In this document: positions 16,266-26,306 of the stretch, piece after piece
Position numbering within the stretch: the stretch's first letter is position 1
Layout of the letters: each line of letters starts with the position of its first letter
From: Bacteroidota bacterium
Lineage (GTDB): Bacteria > Bacteroidota > Rhodothermia > JANXDC01
DNA length: 64,000 nt
Assembly: GCA_025998875.1 (NCBI GenBank)
Contig: AP024675.1
Location: 1,833,549 to 1,897,548 of the forward strand
Direction: 5' to 3'
Notes under the pieces: model-generated
What the model was told of the DNA's origin: nothing
Database searches by the model: none
What the model saw: only the letters and a program-made list of their open reading frames with translations
Made by a program: the position numbers and the translations under genes

Positions 16266-19200
16266 TGCGAGCCGCGGCGACGATCATACGCTTTCTGCTC
16301 TGGTTGCTGTTTTGGGGCGCGCTGGCTTCTGTGGTTTTCCTGCTCTCCACAGACGTCGGTAAAGAGCGTATCCGTCGGGAGCTTGAGCGCGCCTACGGAG
16401 CCCGTTTCCAGGGGCAGCTGCACCTGGGCGAGGTGGAATTGCTGTCGTGGGATCGGATACGGCTCTGTGATGTCGGAATTCGAGACCCCGAAGGGGTGCC
16501 TGTGCTGTGGTTCGATACGCTGGAGGTGGCCTTTGAGCCTCTGGAGCTGGTGCGCAGGCGGATTGTGCTTCGATCCGTGCGCCTTGCCGGGCTGGAGCTG
16601 GCCCTGTTCCGGCATGCACCGGAACGCCCTCTGGCGTTGCTGGAGGCAGTTGCGCCCCGCAGGGTTCCGAGGCCGGAGCCCTCCAGAGCGGCCTGGTGGG
16701 TGTACGTGGATCGCCTGCGCTGGCAGCGGGCCGATGTCTTCTGGTCGGAGGGTAGGCCCCGTCAGATTCGAAGCTCCTCTGGCTCGGTGCATCTGGAGTG
16801 GGCTCCGGAGTTCCAGCTGCTGGAGGTGAGCCGCCTGCAGGCGCTCCTGCCAGAGGAGGGGATTGTGGTGCAGCGCCTGGATGGACAGCTGTATCTGGAC
16901 TCGGCGCACGTGGAACTGAACCGGTTTCGTCTGGAGACGGAGCGCAGTCAGCTGAGCTGGGATATCCGTCTGCGCGGGGCCGGATGGCGCGACAGCCTCC
17001 AACGGCTCGGCCGTGAGGCGCTGTATGTGAGTCTGGGACCTTCTCGCGTGGCGCTCTCGGAGCTGCAGCCCTGGACAGCCCTTCCTGTGCGGGATACGCT
17101 CTGGGTTGAGGTGCGGGCAGAGGGTCGTCTGGATCGGATCGAGCTGCGCACGTTCAGGCTCGGATGGCGACAGTCGACCCTTCAGTTGCGGGGAGGTATC
17201 CGGGGGCTACCGGACTGGCGCCGCAGTTTTGTGAACCTGGTCATTGATTCCGGTCAGCTTCTGCGGTCGGACTGGGCCCCATATGCAACCCATCTGGGCC
17301 TTTCCGTGCCGTTCCCGGAATGGCTTGCTCTGGAGGGGCGTCTGACGGGATTCTGGCGTGACTGGACAGCGGAACTGCGGCTGGATGGTGGAGCAGAGGC
17401 CGGATCCCTGGAGCTGGATCTGAATGCCAAGTTCCCCCGATCCGATCTGCCCCGCTATGCCGGCGCTGTGCACCTGAAGGGCTGGGATGCCGTCCATTGG
17501 CTGGGGGATCGGGCGCCTCTGATACGGCTCACCGGGCGGCTTCAGCTCACAGGGCAGGGGCTGGATGGGCGGCGGGCGCTCCTGGGGGCGCAGGGGTATC
17601 TGGTCTCCTCCCGGCTGGGAGGTATGCACATCGATTCCCTCCAGCTCGGGCTTCGCTGGGGGGAACGGCGACTGGAAGGCGCTGTAGAGCTCTACAGTCC
17701 GGAAGGGCTCCTCTTCGCCGCTGGAGAAGCCTATCTGTCCGAAGATCGCCTGTGGCCGGAGTCGCTTTCCCTGCGCGGGCGTTTCCAGGACCTGGATCTG
17801 GCCCGCATGGAGGTGGCCAGCCTCCAGGCGCCCCTGTCCGGACGCTGGTCGCTTAGGATGCAGGGGGCCGATGAAGAGGCCTTTTCCGGTCTTCTGGAGC
17901 TGGATCTGGACTCCATTGCGGGTCAGCGGGATCCGTTCTGGCTCCGACTGGAGCTTGAAAGCCAGCCCACGGGCCGAAAATGGGTGCATCTGAATTCCAA
18001 TGCGCTGGAGGCCGATCTGGAGGGTAATGCGCGCTGGAATGCCCTGGCGGCGCTGTTGCGCTACTGGGGCGCCCGATGGGGGGGATATGCGGCGGCCCTC
18101 AGGGCCCGCATCGATAGCGCAAGAGCCGAGCTCCAGTTCCCCTTCGACTCCACCGCCTGGTTTCGGCTCCGATGGCGGCCGAAGGAGCTCAGCCGGCTTG
18201 CCGCCTGGTGGGCCGACCTGCGGGGCCTGTTCTGGTCCGGTGTGGGGCTTCTGGAGATGCGTGCCGACGTCGATAGCCTCTCGATGCACCTGCGGTTCTG
18301 GGCCGATTCCCTGCGCCTCGGATCGGTAGGGGCCCGCTCCGTTGCGCTTGAAGTGGGTGCGCGGAGCGGAAACCCGGGTTCCGAGAACTGGATGTATCGG
18401 GCCGATCTGCGGGTCCAGCACCTTGAGGTGGCGCGGCGACGACTCCGGTCCATGCAGCTGCAGGCGGCCTACGCCAACCGTCTCACCCAGGGGTATCTGG
18501 CTCTCGAAGGAGAAGATCCAAACCTTCTTCTTCAGACCTCTGGCCTTCTGCTCCAGGAGGAGGCGCAGAGTCGACTTACGCTCATTGATCTGTACATCGG
18601 CACCCCCACATACGCCTGGAAGAATGCCGCCGAAGCCCAGTTTGTGCTCAGGCCGGACGCATGGCGGGTAGAAGGGCTCCAACTCCTCAATGGCCCTCAG
18701 CGGCTGCTGGTCTCCGGTGGCCTGCAGGCCAACGGGGAGGATTCGCTCGAGGTGCGACTCGAAGGATTGCACCTTGAGGAGCTCTCCGAGCTTCTGCGGC
18801 TTCCGGTACGACTGGCCGGAGAGCTGGAGGCGGGGCTGCGCATCCGGGGATGGACCCGTAGCTGGCAAACGCTCGTCGGCAGGGTACAGGTGCGCAATCT
18901 CGGCATCGACGAGGCTCTGCTGGGAGATCTGGAGGCGCAGAGCTATCTGGATCCCTCCGGAACGCGGCTGCACCTGCGCGCACATCTGCGCAAGGATCTG
19001 CCGCCGGGTCGGATCGGGATCCCGAATGAGGCGGAGCTTATCGGAACCTGGGCGCTCCAGAGCCAGACGCGGTGGCCCGTAGAGGGGGAGCTCCGGGTGC
19101 AGGTTTTGGACCTGTTCTTTCTGGAGTATTTGCTTCCGGACCTGTTCAGCCGGGTAAGCGGATGGGCTTCCGGTCGGTTGCGCCTGTTCGGCCATCAAGG

Positions 19201-20761
19201 GGGGATCGCGCTCGAGGGGGAGGCCCGTATTGAGCCCACGCGGGTGCGCATAGCTCGCTTCGAGGCCGAGCTGATCGCCTCCGGTCGGGTTCGTTTTCTG
19301 CCGCAGGCCGTTGTTTTTGACGAACTCCTGTTGCAGGATGATCGGGGGGGCACGGGCCGCCTGCAGGGGCGTATCGGCCATGATGGCCAATGGTCGAATT
19401 TCCTTTTCGACCTCTCCGGAGAGGCGCGCAACCTCCTTGTGCTCGACAACCCGGAGCAGGTGGGGGAGCTCTTCTACGGTACGGTCAGCGCTTCGGGTCG
19501 ATTCACCCTGACCGGGACCCAGCTCAGGCCCGTGCTCTGGATCGATGCCACCGCAGATGCGCGCTCGGAGTTGTTCCTCACCGTACAGGGAGAGGAGCCC
19601 ACCGAGGAAAGCGGGTTTATCGTCTACCTGGAGCCCGTCCCGTTGCTGGACAGCGCAAGGACGGTTCGTGCTGGCGCTCCCCTGCGCCCGATGGCCCAGA
19701 CGTCCCCGGAGCCCTCCTTCCTGGACAGGCTCCAGATGCTCCTCAATATCTCCGTGCCGGAGGGGGCCACGGTCTGGCTTGTCTTCGATCCCCGGATCGG
19801 AGATGAGCTGCGCGCCGTGGGGTCCGGGCGTCTGCAGCTGGTGTTGCGCGACGGGCGCTTTTCCACCTTTGGCACCTTTACCGTCAGCCAGGGAGAGTAT
19901 CGCTTCACGGCGCGGGATCTGTTTGTGCGCCGCTTCGAGCTCGAGCCCGGTGGGCAGCTGCGCTGGGATGGGGATCCGATCAATGCGCAGCTCGCCCTTT
20001 CGGCTCTGTACCGGACACGGGTGGATGTTTCTCCCCCCGGGAGCGGTGTCCGAGAGGTGCCCATTCCTCTGGGGATCCGGCTCCGGCTCTCGGGCCGTAT
20101 GCAGAGCCCGGAGGTGGCGCTGGAGTTCACTCTGCTCGAGGAGACCACAGATCCCCAGATCCGGGCCCGGGTCACCCAGCTCAACCAGAGCGAGAATCGG
20201 CTTCTGGAGGCCATCAGCGTGCTCGTTACAGGCAGGCTCTGGCAGAGCGGCGGATTGGGAGGCAACAGCCCTCTGGGCGGACTGCTCACCTCCGGGGGCA
20301 CGACCACGGGGCTGGAGTTCCTGGCCAACCAGGTGAACCTGTTTCTGCGCGGGCTGTTGGAGAATCTGGATATCCAGTTGGACCTGCAAGATCTGCAGCG
20401 GGGCGGAGCGCTCAACGTGGATATCGCCCTGCGCCTGTTCAACGATCGCCTACTCATTCGCAGGGTGGGCACTATAGGGGGAGGTGCCTGGTCAGCGTCG
20501 GAGAGCGCTTCCCAGAACGCCAGTCAGTGGTTCGGGGATCTGACGATTTCCTTTCAGCTCAACCGCCGCATGAGCGTGGAGTTCTTCCATCGCAGCGGCT
20601 GGTCCTACTGGCAGGTGAGCCCGGATACGTACGGGCTGGGGTTGCGTTACCGAACGCATTTCCCCGCCTGGCGATATGTGCTCGGCCGATATCCTCAGAC
20701 GTCGCTGACGAACAAGTCCGCTACCCCAAGCACCATCAAACCCGATGAGGAACCCCGATGA
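16265..20761 (+). CDS. tamB: TamB/AsmA-like translocation and assembly protein (DUF490)
   Basis: 1498 residues. One N-terminal membrane anchor (IIRFLLWLLFWGALASVVFLL) is followed by a long repetitive beta-rich body with many short hydrophobic strands, the plan of AsmA/TamB proteins that form a lipid-conducting groove across the periplasm. The C-terminal 350 residues have the DUF490 character: ATVWLVFDPRIGDELRAVGSG, the FTVSQGEYRFTARDLFVRRF region, and an end resembling an outer-membrane strand (YGLGLRYRTHFPAW). It is probably involved in phospholipid transport and outer-membrane assembly. No BamA-like TamA partner is in the window. Start and stop overlap aroB and rnr by three or four bases. 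Confidence 0.88.
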   Translation: MRAAATIIRFLLWLLFWGALASVVFLLSTDVGKERIRRELERAYGARFQGQLHLGEVELLSWDRIRLCDVGIRDPEGVPVLWFDTLEVAFEPLELVRRRIVLRSVRLAGLELALFRHAPERPLALLEAVAPRRVPRPEPSRAAWWVYVDRLRWQRADVFWSEGRPRQIRSSSGSVHLEWAPEFQLLEVSRLQALLPEEGIVVQRLDGQLYLDSAHVELNRFRLETERSQLSWDIRLRGAGWRDSLQRLGREALYVSLGPSRVALSELQPWTALPVRDTLWVEVRAEGRLDRIELRTFRLGWRQSTLQLRGGIRGLPDWRRSFVNLVIDSGQLLRSDWAPYATHLGLSVPFPEWLALEGRLTGFWRDWTAELRLDGGAEAGSLELDLNAKFPRSDLPRYAGAVHLKGWDAVHWLGDRAPLIRLTGRLQLTGQGLDGRRALLGAQGYLVSSRLGGMHIDSLQLGLRWGERRLEGAVELYSPEGLLFAAGEAYLSEDRLWPESLSLRGRFQDLDLARMEVASLQAPLSGRWSLRMQGADEEAFSGLLELDLDSIAGQRDPFWLRLELESQPTGRKWVHLNSNALEADLEGNARWNALAALLRYWGARWGGYAAALRARIDSARAELQFPFDSTAWFRLRWRPKELSRLAAWWADLRGLFWSGVGLLEMRADVDSLSMHLRFWADSLRLGSVGARSVALEVGARSGNPGSENWMYRADLRVQHLEVARRRLRSMQLQAAYANRLTQGYLALEGEDPNLLLQTSGLLLQEEAQSRLTLIDLYIGTPTYAWKNAAEAQFVLRPDAWRVEGLQLLNGPQRLLVSGGLQANGEDSLEVRLEGLHLEELSELLRLPVRLAGELEAGLRIRGWTRSWQTLVGRVQVRNLGIDEALLGDLEAQSYLDPSGTRLHLRAHLRKDLPPGRIGIPNEAELIGTWALQSQTRWPVEGELRVQVLDLFFLEYLLPDLFSRVSGWASGRLRLFGHQGGIALEGEARIEPTRVRIARFEAELIASGRVRFLPQAVVFDELLLQDDRGGTGRLQGRIGHDGQWSNFLFDLSGEARNLLVLDNPEQVGELFYGTVSASGRFTLTGTQLRPVLWIDATADARSELFLTVQGEEPTEESGFIVYLEPVPLLDSARTVRAGAPLRPMAQTSPEPSFLDRLQMLLNISVPEGATVWLVFDPRIGDELRAVGSGRLQLVLRDGRFSTFGTFTVSQGEYRFTARDLFVRRFELEPGGQLRWDGDPINAQLALSALYRTRVDVSPPGSGVREVPIPLGIRLRLSGRMQSPEVALEFTLLEETTDPQIRARVTQLNQSENRLLEAISVLVTGRLWQSGGLGGNSPLGGLLTSGGTTTGLEFLANQVNLFLRGLLENLDIQLDLQDLQRGGALNVDIALRLFNDRLLIRRVGTIGGGAWSASESASQNASQWFGDLTISFQLNRRMSVEFFHRSGWSYWQVSPDTYGLGLRYRTHFPAWRYVLGRYPQTSLTNKSATPSTIKPDEEPR

Positions 20762-22908
20762 AAAGCAAAAAAACACGCAACAACCCGGAGGAGGTGGCCT
20801 CTGTGCCCCTTGCGGAGCGTATTCTGCGCCTGCTGCGTACCTATCCCGGACGATTCTTCCGGGTAAGCGAAATCGCCCGTCGGCTGGGTCAGCGATCTCC
20901 GCAGGCCGTTCAGGAAGTGCGTGCCGCGCTGGGGGAGCTGCTCGAGGCCGGGCTTATCAGTCGAGCTCGGAGCAAGCGCTATGGCTATCAGCCCCGGCGC
21001 CGGTACGTGGAGGGGGTTCTGCGCATCAACCCGCAGGGGTTCGGCTTTGTCACCCCGGACGAGGGAGGCGAGGATATCTTCATCCCCCCGCGGCATATGG
21101 CAACGGCGCTGGACGGTGATCGGGTGCGGGTGGCCCTGTTTGCCCGCCGAACCTCGGGGGATGGGCGCCCGGAGGGCGAGGTCGTCGAGGTGCTGGAGCG
21201 TCGGCGCAATCGTCTGGTGGGCACGGTGCGGCGCTTTCGCCGTCTGCATGTACTGGAGCCCGATGATCCCCGATTCCTGCACGATGTCATCCTGACCGAG
21301 ATGGGCGGGGCTCGGGAGGGCGATAAGGTCGTCGTGGAGCTCGATCTGGAAGGATGGACCGATCCCCGCATCAACCCGGAAGGCCGGGTGGTGGAGGTGC
21401 TCGGGCCGGCCGGCCGTTCGGATGTCGAGGTGCTGGCCGTAGCCAAGGCCTTCGATGTGCCCTCTGTGTTCCCCGAAGATGTCCTGCGCGAGGCCGAAAT
21501 GCTGCCGGCACGCATCGACGAGGGGGAACTGCGGGGCCGAGAAGACTTTCGCTCCTGGATTGTCTTTACCATCGATCCCATCGATGCCAAGGACTTTGAC
21601 GACGCCATCTCCCTGCGTCGGCTGCCTGATGGCAGTTATGAGCTGGGCGTGCATATCGCGGACGTTTCCCACTACGTCCGTCCCGGAACAGCGCTCGACC
21701 GGGAGGCGCTGCGTCGGGCCACAAGCGTGTACCTGGTCGATCGCACCCTGCCCATGTTGCCGGAGCGGCTGTCGAACGACCTCTGCAGCCTGCGGCCCGA
21801 GGAGGATCGGCTGGTGTATTCCGTCCTCATGACCCTCAGCCCGCAGGGCATCCGAAAGAGCTATCGGATCGTCAAGGGGGTCATCCACAGCCGGGCGCGT
21901 TTCAGCTACGAAGAGGTCGACGCCATCCTCGAAGGTCGCCAGCGGCACCCCTTTTCCGAGATCCTGCGCGAGATGAACGCGCTGGCCAGGACCTTGCGCC
22001 AGCGGCGGATGCGCAACGGAAGCCTGGATTTCGATCTGCCCGAGGTGAAGTTCGTGCTCGATGAGCACGGGCTGCCTCTGGAGGTCATTCCCAAGGTGCG
22101 CAAAGACAGCCATAAGCTCATCGAGGAGTTCATGCTCCTGGCCAACCGCACGGTGGCCGAGCACATCGGGCGGAGGCGAACCGGTCATGCGGCCAGACCC
22201 TTCGTCTACCGGGTGCACGACAAGCCCGACCCAGAAAAGCTCATCCAGCTTGATGAGTTTGTGCGGCATTTCGGTTATCGGATCGAGAAGGAGGGCAACC
22301 GCATCACCCCGCGGTCGCTGCAGAAGCTGTTGCACGATGTGGAGGGGAGTCCGGAAGAGGCCGTCATCGAGCAGCTCGTGCTGCGCTCCATGGCCAAAGC
22401 CATCTACTCCACGCGCAACATCGGCCATTACGGGCTGGCCTTTCGTTACTACACGCATTTTACCTCTCCCATCCGGCGCTACCCGGACCTGATTGTGCAT
22501 CGGCTTCTGGAGCACTATAGCCGGGGGGGATCGGACTGGAACATAGAGGAGCTGGAGGCCATCTGCCGGCACTGTTCGCTTCGGGAGCGAGCGGCCGATG
22601 AGGCGGAACGGGAGTCGATCAAGCTCAAGCAGGTCGAGTACATGAGCCGACATATTGGAGAGGTTTTCGAGGGCGTGATTTCGGGGGTGGCCCCGTTTGG
22701 GATATTTGTCCAATTGCTCGAGACGCTGGCTGAGGGGTTGGTGCGTCTGCGGGATCTGCGCGACGATTACTACGTATTCGATGAGCGTCAGTATGCCCTC
22801 ATCGGCCAGAGCACCGGCCGATACTACCGGCTGGGGGACCGGGTGCGCGTGGTGCTTGCGCGCGCCGACACGGAACGAAGGCAGCTGGATTTTCAGCTGG
22901 CCGAATAG
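20758..22908 (+). CDS. rnr: Ribonuclease R
   Basis: 716 residues. A 3'-to-5' exoribonuclease that degrades structured RNA. Domains in order: winged-helix-like N-terminus (FRVSEIARRLG), cold-shock domains (GVLRINPQGFGFVTPDEGGEDIFIPP), the RNB catalytic domain with the metal-binding cluster DPIDAKDFDDAIS and HIADVSHYV, then a C-terminal S1 domain (GVISGVAPFGIFVQL). It lacks the long basic tail of E. coli RNase R. Last gene of the aroK-aroB-tamB-rnr operon, overlapping tamB by ATGA and followed by a strong hairpin. Confidence 0.95.
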   Translation: MKSKKTRNNPEEVASVPLAERILRLLRTYPGRFFRVSEIARRLGQRSPQAVQEVRAALGELLEAGLISRARSKRYGYQPRRRYVEGVLRINPQGFGFVTPDEGGEDIFIPPRHMATALDGDRVRVALFARRTSGDGRPEGEVVEVLERRRNRLVGTVRRFRRLHVLEPDDPRFLHDVILTEMGGAREGDKVVVELDLEGWTDPRINPEGRVVEVLGPAGRSDVEVLAVAKAFDVPSVFPEDVLREAEMLPARIDEGELRGREDFRSWIVFTIDPIDAKDFDDAISLRRLPDGSYELGVHIADVSHYVRPGTALDREALRRATSVYLVDRTLPMLPERLSNDLCSLRPEEDRLVYSVLMTLSPQGIRKSYRIVKGVIHSRARFSYEEVDAILEGRQRHPFSEILREMNALARTLRQRRMRNGSLDFDLPEVKFVLDEHGLPLEVIPKVRKDSHKLIEEFMLLANRTVAEHIGRRRTGHAARPFVYRVHDKPDPEKLIQLDEFVRHFGYRIEKEGNRITPRSLQKLLHDVEGSPEEAVIEQLVLRSMAKAIYSTRNIGHYGLAFRYYTHFTSPIRRYPDLIVHRLLEHYSRGGSDWNIEELEAICRHCSLRERAADEAERESIKLKQVEYMSRHIGEVFEGVISGVAPFGIFVQLLETLAEGLVRLRDLRDDYYVFDERQYALIGQSTGRYYRLGDRVRVVLARADTERRQLDFQLAE

Positions 22909-22913
22909 CTGGC

Positions 22914-22939
22914 GCGGGGCGGCCCGAAGGCCGCCCCGC
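22914..22939. terminator. Bidirectional hairpin between rnr and the convergent peptidase gene
   Basis: A perfect 11-bp GC stem (GCGGGGCGGCC at 22914-22924 with its complement at 22929-22939) has a CGAA loop. It starts six bases after the rnr stop and ends five bases before the reverse-strand gene's stop. There is no T-run on either side, so termination efficiency is uncertain, but its position between convergent genes fits a shared terminator. Confidence 0.65.
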
Positions 22940-22944
22940 CGCTA

Positions 22945-25644
22945 TCACCGATATACCAGCCGGAAGCCGACATACGTCAGCGGTGGGGGGCGGTAGCCCG
23001 ATTTCGGATCGGCGGGCAGGATGGCCGCCCCGCCTCGAATGACCCCCTGATGCGTGGCATCCAGACACCATTCGGCCACGTTGCCCCCGACGTCGAAGAG
23101 CGGACCCGATCCGGCTCCCGGACGAGAGCCCACCTCCAGCAACAGGGCGTCCGGACGGGGCAGGCTGTCGAGCTTGGCCTGGAGCTGACGCACCTCATCC
23201 GGGTTGGGGCTGTATCCGGCCCAGAAATCAAGCGTATTTTCCTGGGCGCGCCTGCTTTGCACGGCCCGCTCCAGCGCCTCGAATTCCGCCACGGTGGGCA
23301 GCCGTACGGGCCGGCCCAGCTTCCCGGCCAGCCACCGGGCGTAGGCCTGCGCCTCTTCCAGGGAGATGCCGTTTGCCGGATAGTTGTCTGTTCCGGCCGG
23401 ATATGTGTACTCGGGCCGAAAGGCGCGGTACTGGGCGCGCGTGATCTCAAAGCGGCTTACCCAGAGGGAGTCAACCTCCACGAACTCCGGCACCAGGGTG
23501 CCGTCATCGAGCCGCCTGCCGTAGAGGCCGTCGACGCGACTCACCCGGGCTCGGCGCAGCAGTTCTCCCAGGGGGGAATCTGCCTTGAAGGCGGCATTGG
23601 GTTTCTGATAGCGGCCGAAGAGATACTGGTCAAACCAGGCCAGCTCTTCTTCCATCTTCCTGCGCTGGTGTGAGAGGCGCACAAGGCTGTGCTCTGCGCC
23701 GGGGAAGAGGATAAACCGCACCGGCGCCCGGCCCATCTGCTGTAGCGCCCGGTAATGCTGCCAGCCCTGTTCCGTGGGCACGGAGCGGTCCTCGGTGCCG
23801 AAGAAAATGATCGTGGGCGTTACGACCCGGTCCAGGCGGAAGAAGGGCGATTTTTCGATGTAGTGCTTCAGGTTATTCCAAGGGTTGCCCTTGAAGTAGG
23901 ATTCATCGAAGCGTACCCCGAAGGCGCAGTTGCCGTAGTCGGAAATCCAGTTCACGTCTCCTGCGCCCGGAGCGGCGGCCTTAAAAAGGGTGGGGTATTC
24001 GACCGTGAGCCCGATGGTCAGGATCGCTCCGTTGGACCAGCCCATTACCCCCAGACTATCGGGATGTACCAGGCCCTGCTGGATGAGCGCCTCGATACCC
24101 CGCCGGATGTCGGGCAGCTCGTACTCGTAGTAATGCCCCTTGATCGATTCGACAAAGGCAAGCCCGTAGTTAGAGGAGCCATGGTAGTTGGGGCGCAACA
24201 CGAAAGCACCCCGCTGGGCCAGCAGATTCGGGTATCCCGCCCAGGACTCCCGCCAGGCGTCCAGGTCCACAGAGGCGGGACCTCCATGGATGAGCACGAT
24301 CAGGGGGTAGCGGCGTCCGGGCTGGTAGTGGTGCGGATAGTACAGGATGCCCTCCACGGGGTGGTTGCGCGCCCCCCGCCAGCGGAAGACCTCCGCGCGC
24401 GCGATGGTTCGCTCCCGCAGATGCGCGTTCAGCCGGACCAGTTCACGGGGCTCCAGGATGCGCTCTCCCTCCAGGCGCGCCCAGAAATACCGGGTGGGCT
24501 GGCTGGCCCGGGAGTGGGCAAAGACGATTCTTTGTCCGTCCGGTCCCAGCACGAGCCCGCCCAGATGATCCGCCGAGAGGCTTGTATCCGATATCGATAC
24601 CCATCGACGCTCCCAGCCGGAATCGGTGCGCACGTAGTGGGCCAGGCGGTTGTTGGTGCCATTGGCCAGCTGCACGAGCACGCCCTCCCGGGTGGGCACC
24701 ACGGTTCCGAAGCTTCCCAGCCCCCAATCCCACTGCAGGGGCACTTTACTGTAGGTGCGTCGGGTCAGATCGAAATAGTACAGCTCCTCAATTCCGGCCC
24801 CTTCCCACTGAGGGTCGCTGGAGTACGTATCCGTGGCGTAGAAGCCCTTTCCATCGGGCGCCCAGCGAAAGTTTTCCGGGTCCAGATAGCGCTCCGCGAA
24901 GATCTCAACACGCTCCCCCGTCTGCAGGTCGTAGAGGAACTGTCGGGGCTGTTCGCGGGCATCCGCCCCGTAATGGGGGCTCTGGTTGTGCGAAGTGACC
25001 ACATAGCGGCCATCTGGCGAGACGGCAAATTCCGTGATCTGGTCTGTGTTCTCCGTAAGGCGCCGCACGCGCCGGGTATGCACGTCGATCTCAAAGAGCC
25101 TAACCGGGGGCCAGAACTCCCGATCCTCGACCACCTGTGCGTCGTCTTTGCGCTCCTTGAGTTGGCGTTCCCGCAGTGTGGGCTCTTCCCGGGCCAGGAA
25201 AAGGATGCGCACCGAATCCCGCCAGGCAAAGGCGCGCACCCCGCCTTCGTGGTTTGTCAGAGGCCAGGGCTCCCCGCCATCGGGGCGGATGAGCCAGATC
25301 TGTCGGCCTTCTTTGAGGTCCTCGGCCCGGCGGCCGGAAAGAAAGGCGATCCAGCGGCCGTCGGGGCTGAAGCGAGCCGACCCATCGTCGTTTCCACCCC
25401 GGGTAAGCGGAATCGTCCTGCCTTCGGGCAAACGGGTCAGGTACAGGTCGGTTACATGCCGGTCTTTCTTCCAGTCGGCGTAGCGTTTGGCCCAGACCAC
25501 CGCTCGGCCGTCAGGGGCGATATCCATGCCCGAGATGGCTTCCTGCTCGATGACGTCCTCGATCGTCCAGGGTTTGGGGGATCGCTGGGCCCACCCCAAG
25601 ACGGCCAGGGAGCAGAGAAGCAGGCAGAGCACAGCGGCGCGCAT
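22945..25644 (-). CDS. Secreted S9 prolyl-oligopeptidase-family peptidase fused to an FGE-sulfatase-like domain
   Basis: 899 residues. The ATG at 25644 is chosen because AAGGAG sits nine bases before it and the signal peptide (RAAVLCLLLCSLAVLGWAQ) starts there. Residues about 30-400 form a WD/TolB-like propeller with repeated SPDGR-type motifs. Residues about 430-680 are an alpha/beta hydrolase with GWSNG (Ser537), GTEDRS (Asp619) and AEHSL (His652), as in S9 peptidases. From about residue 715 an FGE/SUMF1-type domain follows: SRFEITRAQYRAF, EEAQAYARWLAGKLGRPVRLPT, DVGGNVAEW and a terminal VGFRLVYR. Such domains occur in formylglycine-generating enzymes and also as C-type-lectin-like binding modules. 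A role in peptide scavenging is likely; what the fused domain adds is unknown. Confidence 0.9.
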   Translation of the reverse strand: MRAAVLCLLLCSLAVLGWAQRSPKPWTIEDVIEQEAISGMDIAPDGRAVVWAKRYADWKKDRHVTDLYLTRLPEGRTIPLTRGGNDDGSARFSPDGRWIAFLSGRRAEDLKEGRQIWLIRPDGGEPWPLTNHEGGVRAFAWRDSVRILFLAREEPTLRERQLKERKDDAQVVEDREFWPPVRLFEIDVHTRRVRRLTENTDQITEFAVSPDGRYVVTSHNQSPHYGADAREQPRQFLYDLQTGERVEIFAERYLDPENFRWAPDGKGFYATDTYSSDPQWEGAGIEELYYFDLTRRTYSKVPLQWDWGLGSFGTVVPTREGVLVQLANGTNNRLAHYVRTDSGWERRWVSISDTSLSADHLGGLVLGPDGQRIVFAHSRASQPTRYFWARLEGERILEPRELVRLNAHLRERTIARAEVFRWRGARNHPVEGILYYPHHYQPGRRYPLIVLIHGGPASVDLDAWRESWAGYPNLLAQRGAFVLRPNYHGSSNYGLAFVESIKGHYYEYELPDIRRGIEALIQQGLVHPDSLGVMGWSNGAILTIGLTVEYPTLFKAAAPGAGDVNWISDYGNCAFGVRFDESYFKGNPWNNLKHYIEKSPFFRLDRVVTPTIIFFGTEDRSVPTEQGWQHYRALQQMGRAPVRFILFPGAEHSLVRLSHQRRKMEEELAWFDQYLFGRYQKPNAAFKADSPLGELLRRARVSRVDGLYGRRLDDGTLVPEFVEVDSLWVSRFEITRAQYRAFRPEYTYPAGTDNYPANGISLEEAQAYARWLAGKLGRPVRLPTVAEFEALERAVQSRRAQENTLDFWAGYSPNPDEVRQLQAKLDSLPRPDALLLEVGSRPGAGSGPLFDVGGNVAEWCLDATHQGVIRGGAAILPADPKSGYRPPPLTYVGFRLVYR

Positions 25645-25718
25645 ACCGAGCATCTCCTTGCCTGTGGTATAGAAGCGGCCTAAAGTAGTACGTTCTTTGT
25701 GCACAGGGGCAAGCGAAT

Positions 25719-26306
25719 ATGGCTATTCGGGAGCTTACCCCGGAGCTGGTGCTGGCCGGATATCGGGCGGGGATCTTCCCCATGGCTCCGAACCGCAGCA
25801 GCTCGGAGGTGTACTGGTTCAGCCCCGATCCCCGTGGGATCCTGCCTCTAGAGGGATTTCACGTCCCCCGGACGCTCCAGCGCCTGTATCGGCAGGGGCG
25901 ATTCGAGATCCGGATCAACACGGCCTTTGAGGCCGTGATCCGGGCCTGTGCAGATCGACCGGAGACGTGGATCTCCGAGCGCCTTATTGAGGTGTACACG
26001 CAGCTGCACCGACAGGGATGGGCGCATTCCGTGGAGACGTGGCAGCATGGAGAGCTCGTAGGAGGACTTTACGGGGTAGCTATGGGGGGCGTATTCTTCG
26101 GAGAATCCATGTTTCATCGCGTTCCGGATGCTTCCAAAGTGGCCCTGCTGGCGCTGGTGGAGCGTCTGCGCGAGCGCAGATTTGCCCTCCTGGATATCCA
26201 GTGGGTGACTCCCCATCTGGCCCGCTTTGGGGCCATTGAGATTCCGCGCTCCGAGTACCTGCGGCGGCTTGAGGAGGCGCTTCGCATCGAGACCACCTTC
26301 CTATAA
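25719..26306 (+). CDS. aat: Leucyl/phenylalanyl-tRNA--protein transferase
   Basis: 195 residues, shorter at the N-terminus than the E. coli enzyme but with the full catalytic core. It transfers Leu or Phe from charged tRNA to N-terminal Arg or Lys, creating N-degrons for ClpS/ClpAP. Recognised blocks: GIFPM, VYWFSPDPRGILPL, ETWISERLIEVY, VGGLYGVAMGGVFFGESMFHR, DASKVALLALVERL and the C-terminal FGAIEIPRSEYL. Single gene, divergent from the peptidase upstream. Confidence 0.93.
   Translation: MAIRELTPELVLAGYRAGIFPMAPNRSSSEVYWFSPDPRGILPLEGFHVPRTLQRLYRQGRFEIRINTAFEAVIRACADRPETWISERLIEVYTQLHRQGWAHSVETWQHGELVGGLYGVAMGGVFFGESMFHRVPDASKVALLALVERLRERRFALLDIQWVTPHLARFGAIEIPRSEYLRRLEEALRIETTFL

Noticed and set aside
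17207-20389. 1060-codon open frame antisense to tamB
   Set aside because: It mirrors the third-position GC bias of tamB; its translation is glutamine/proline/arginine-rich with no domain, while tamB has clear family features.
23755-25683. 642-codon open frame antisense to the S9 peptidase fusion
   Set aside because: Same GC-mirror effect; the reverse-strand gene has a signal peptide, an intact catalytic triad and an FGE-type domain.
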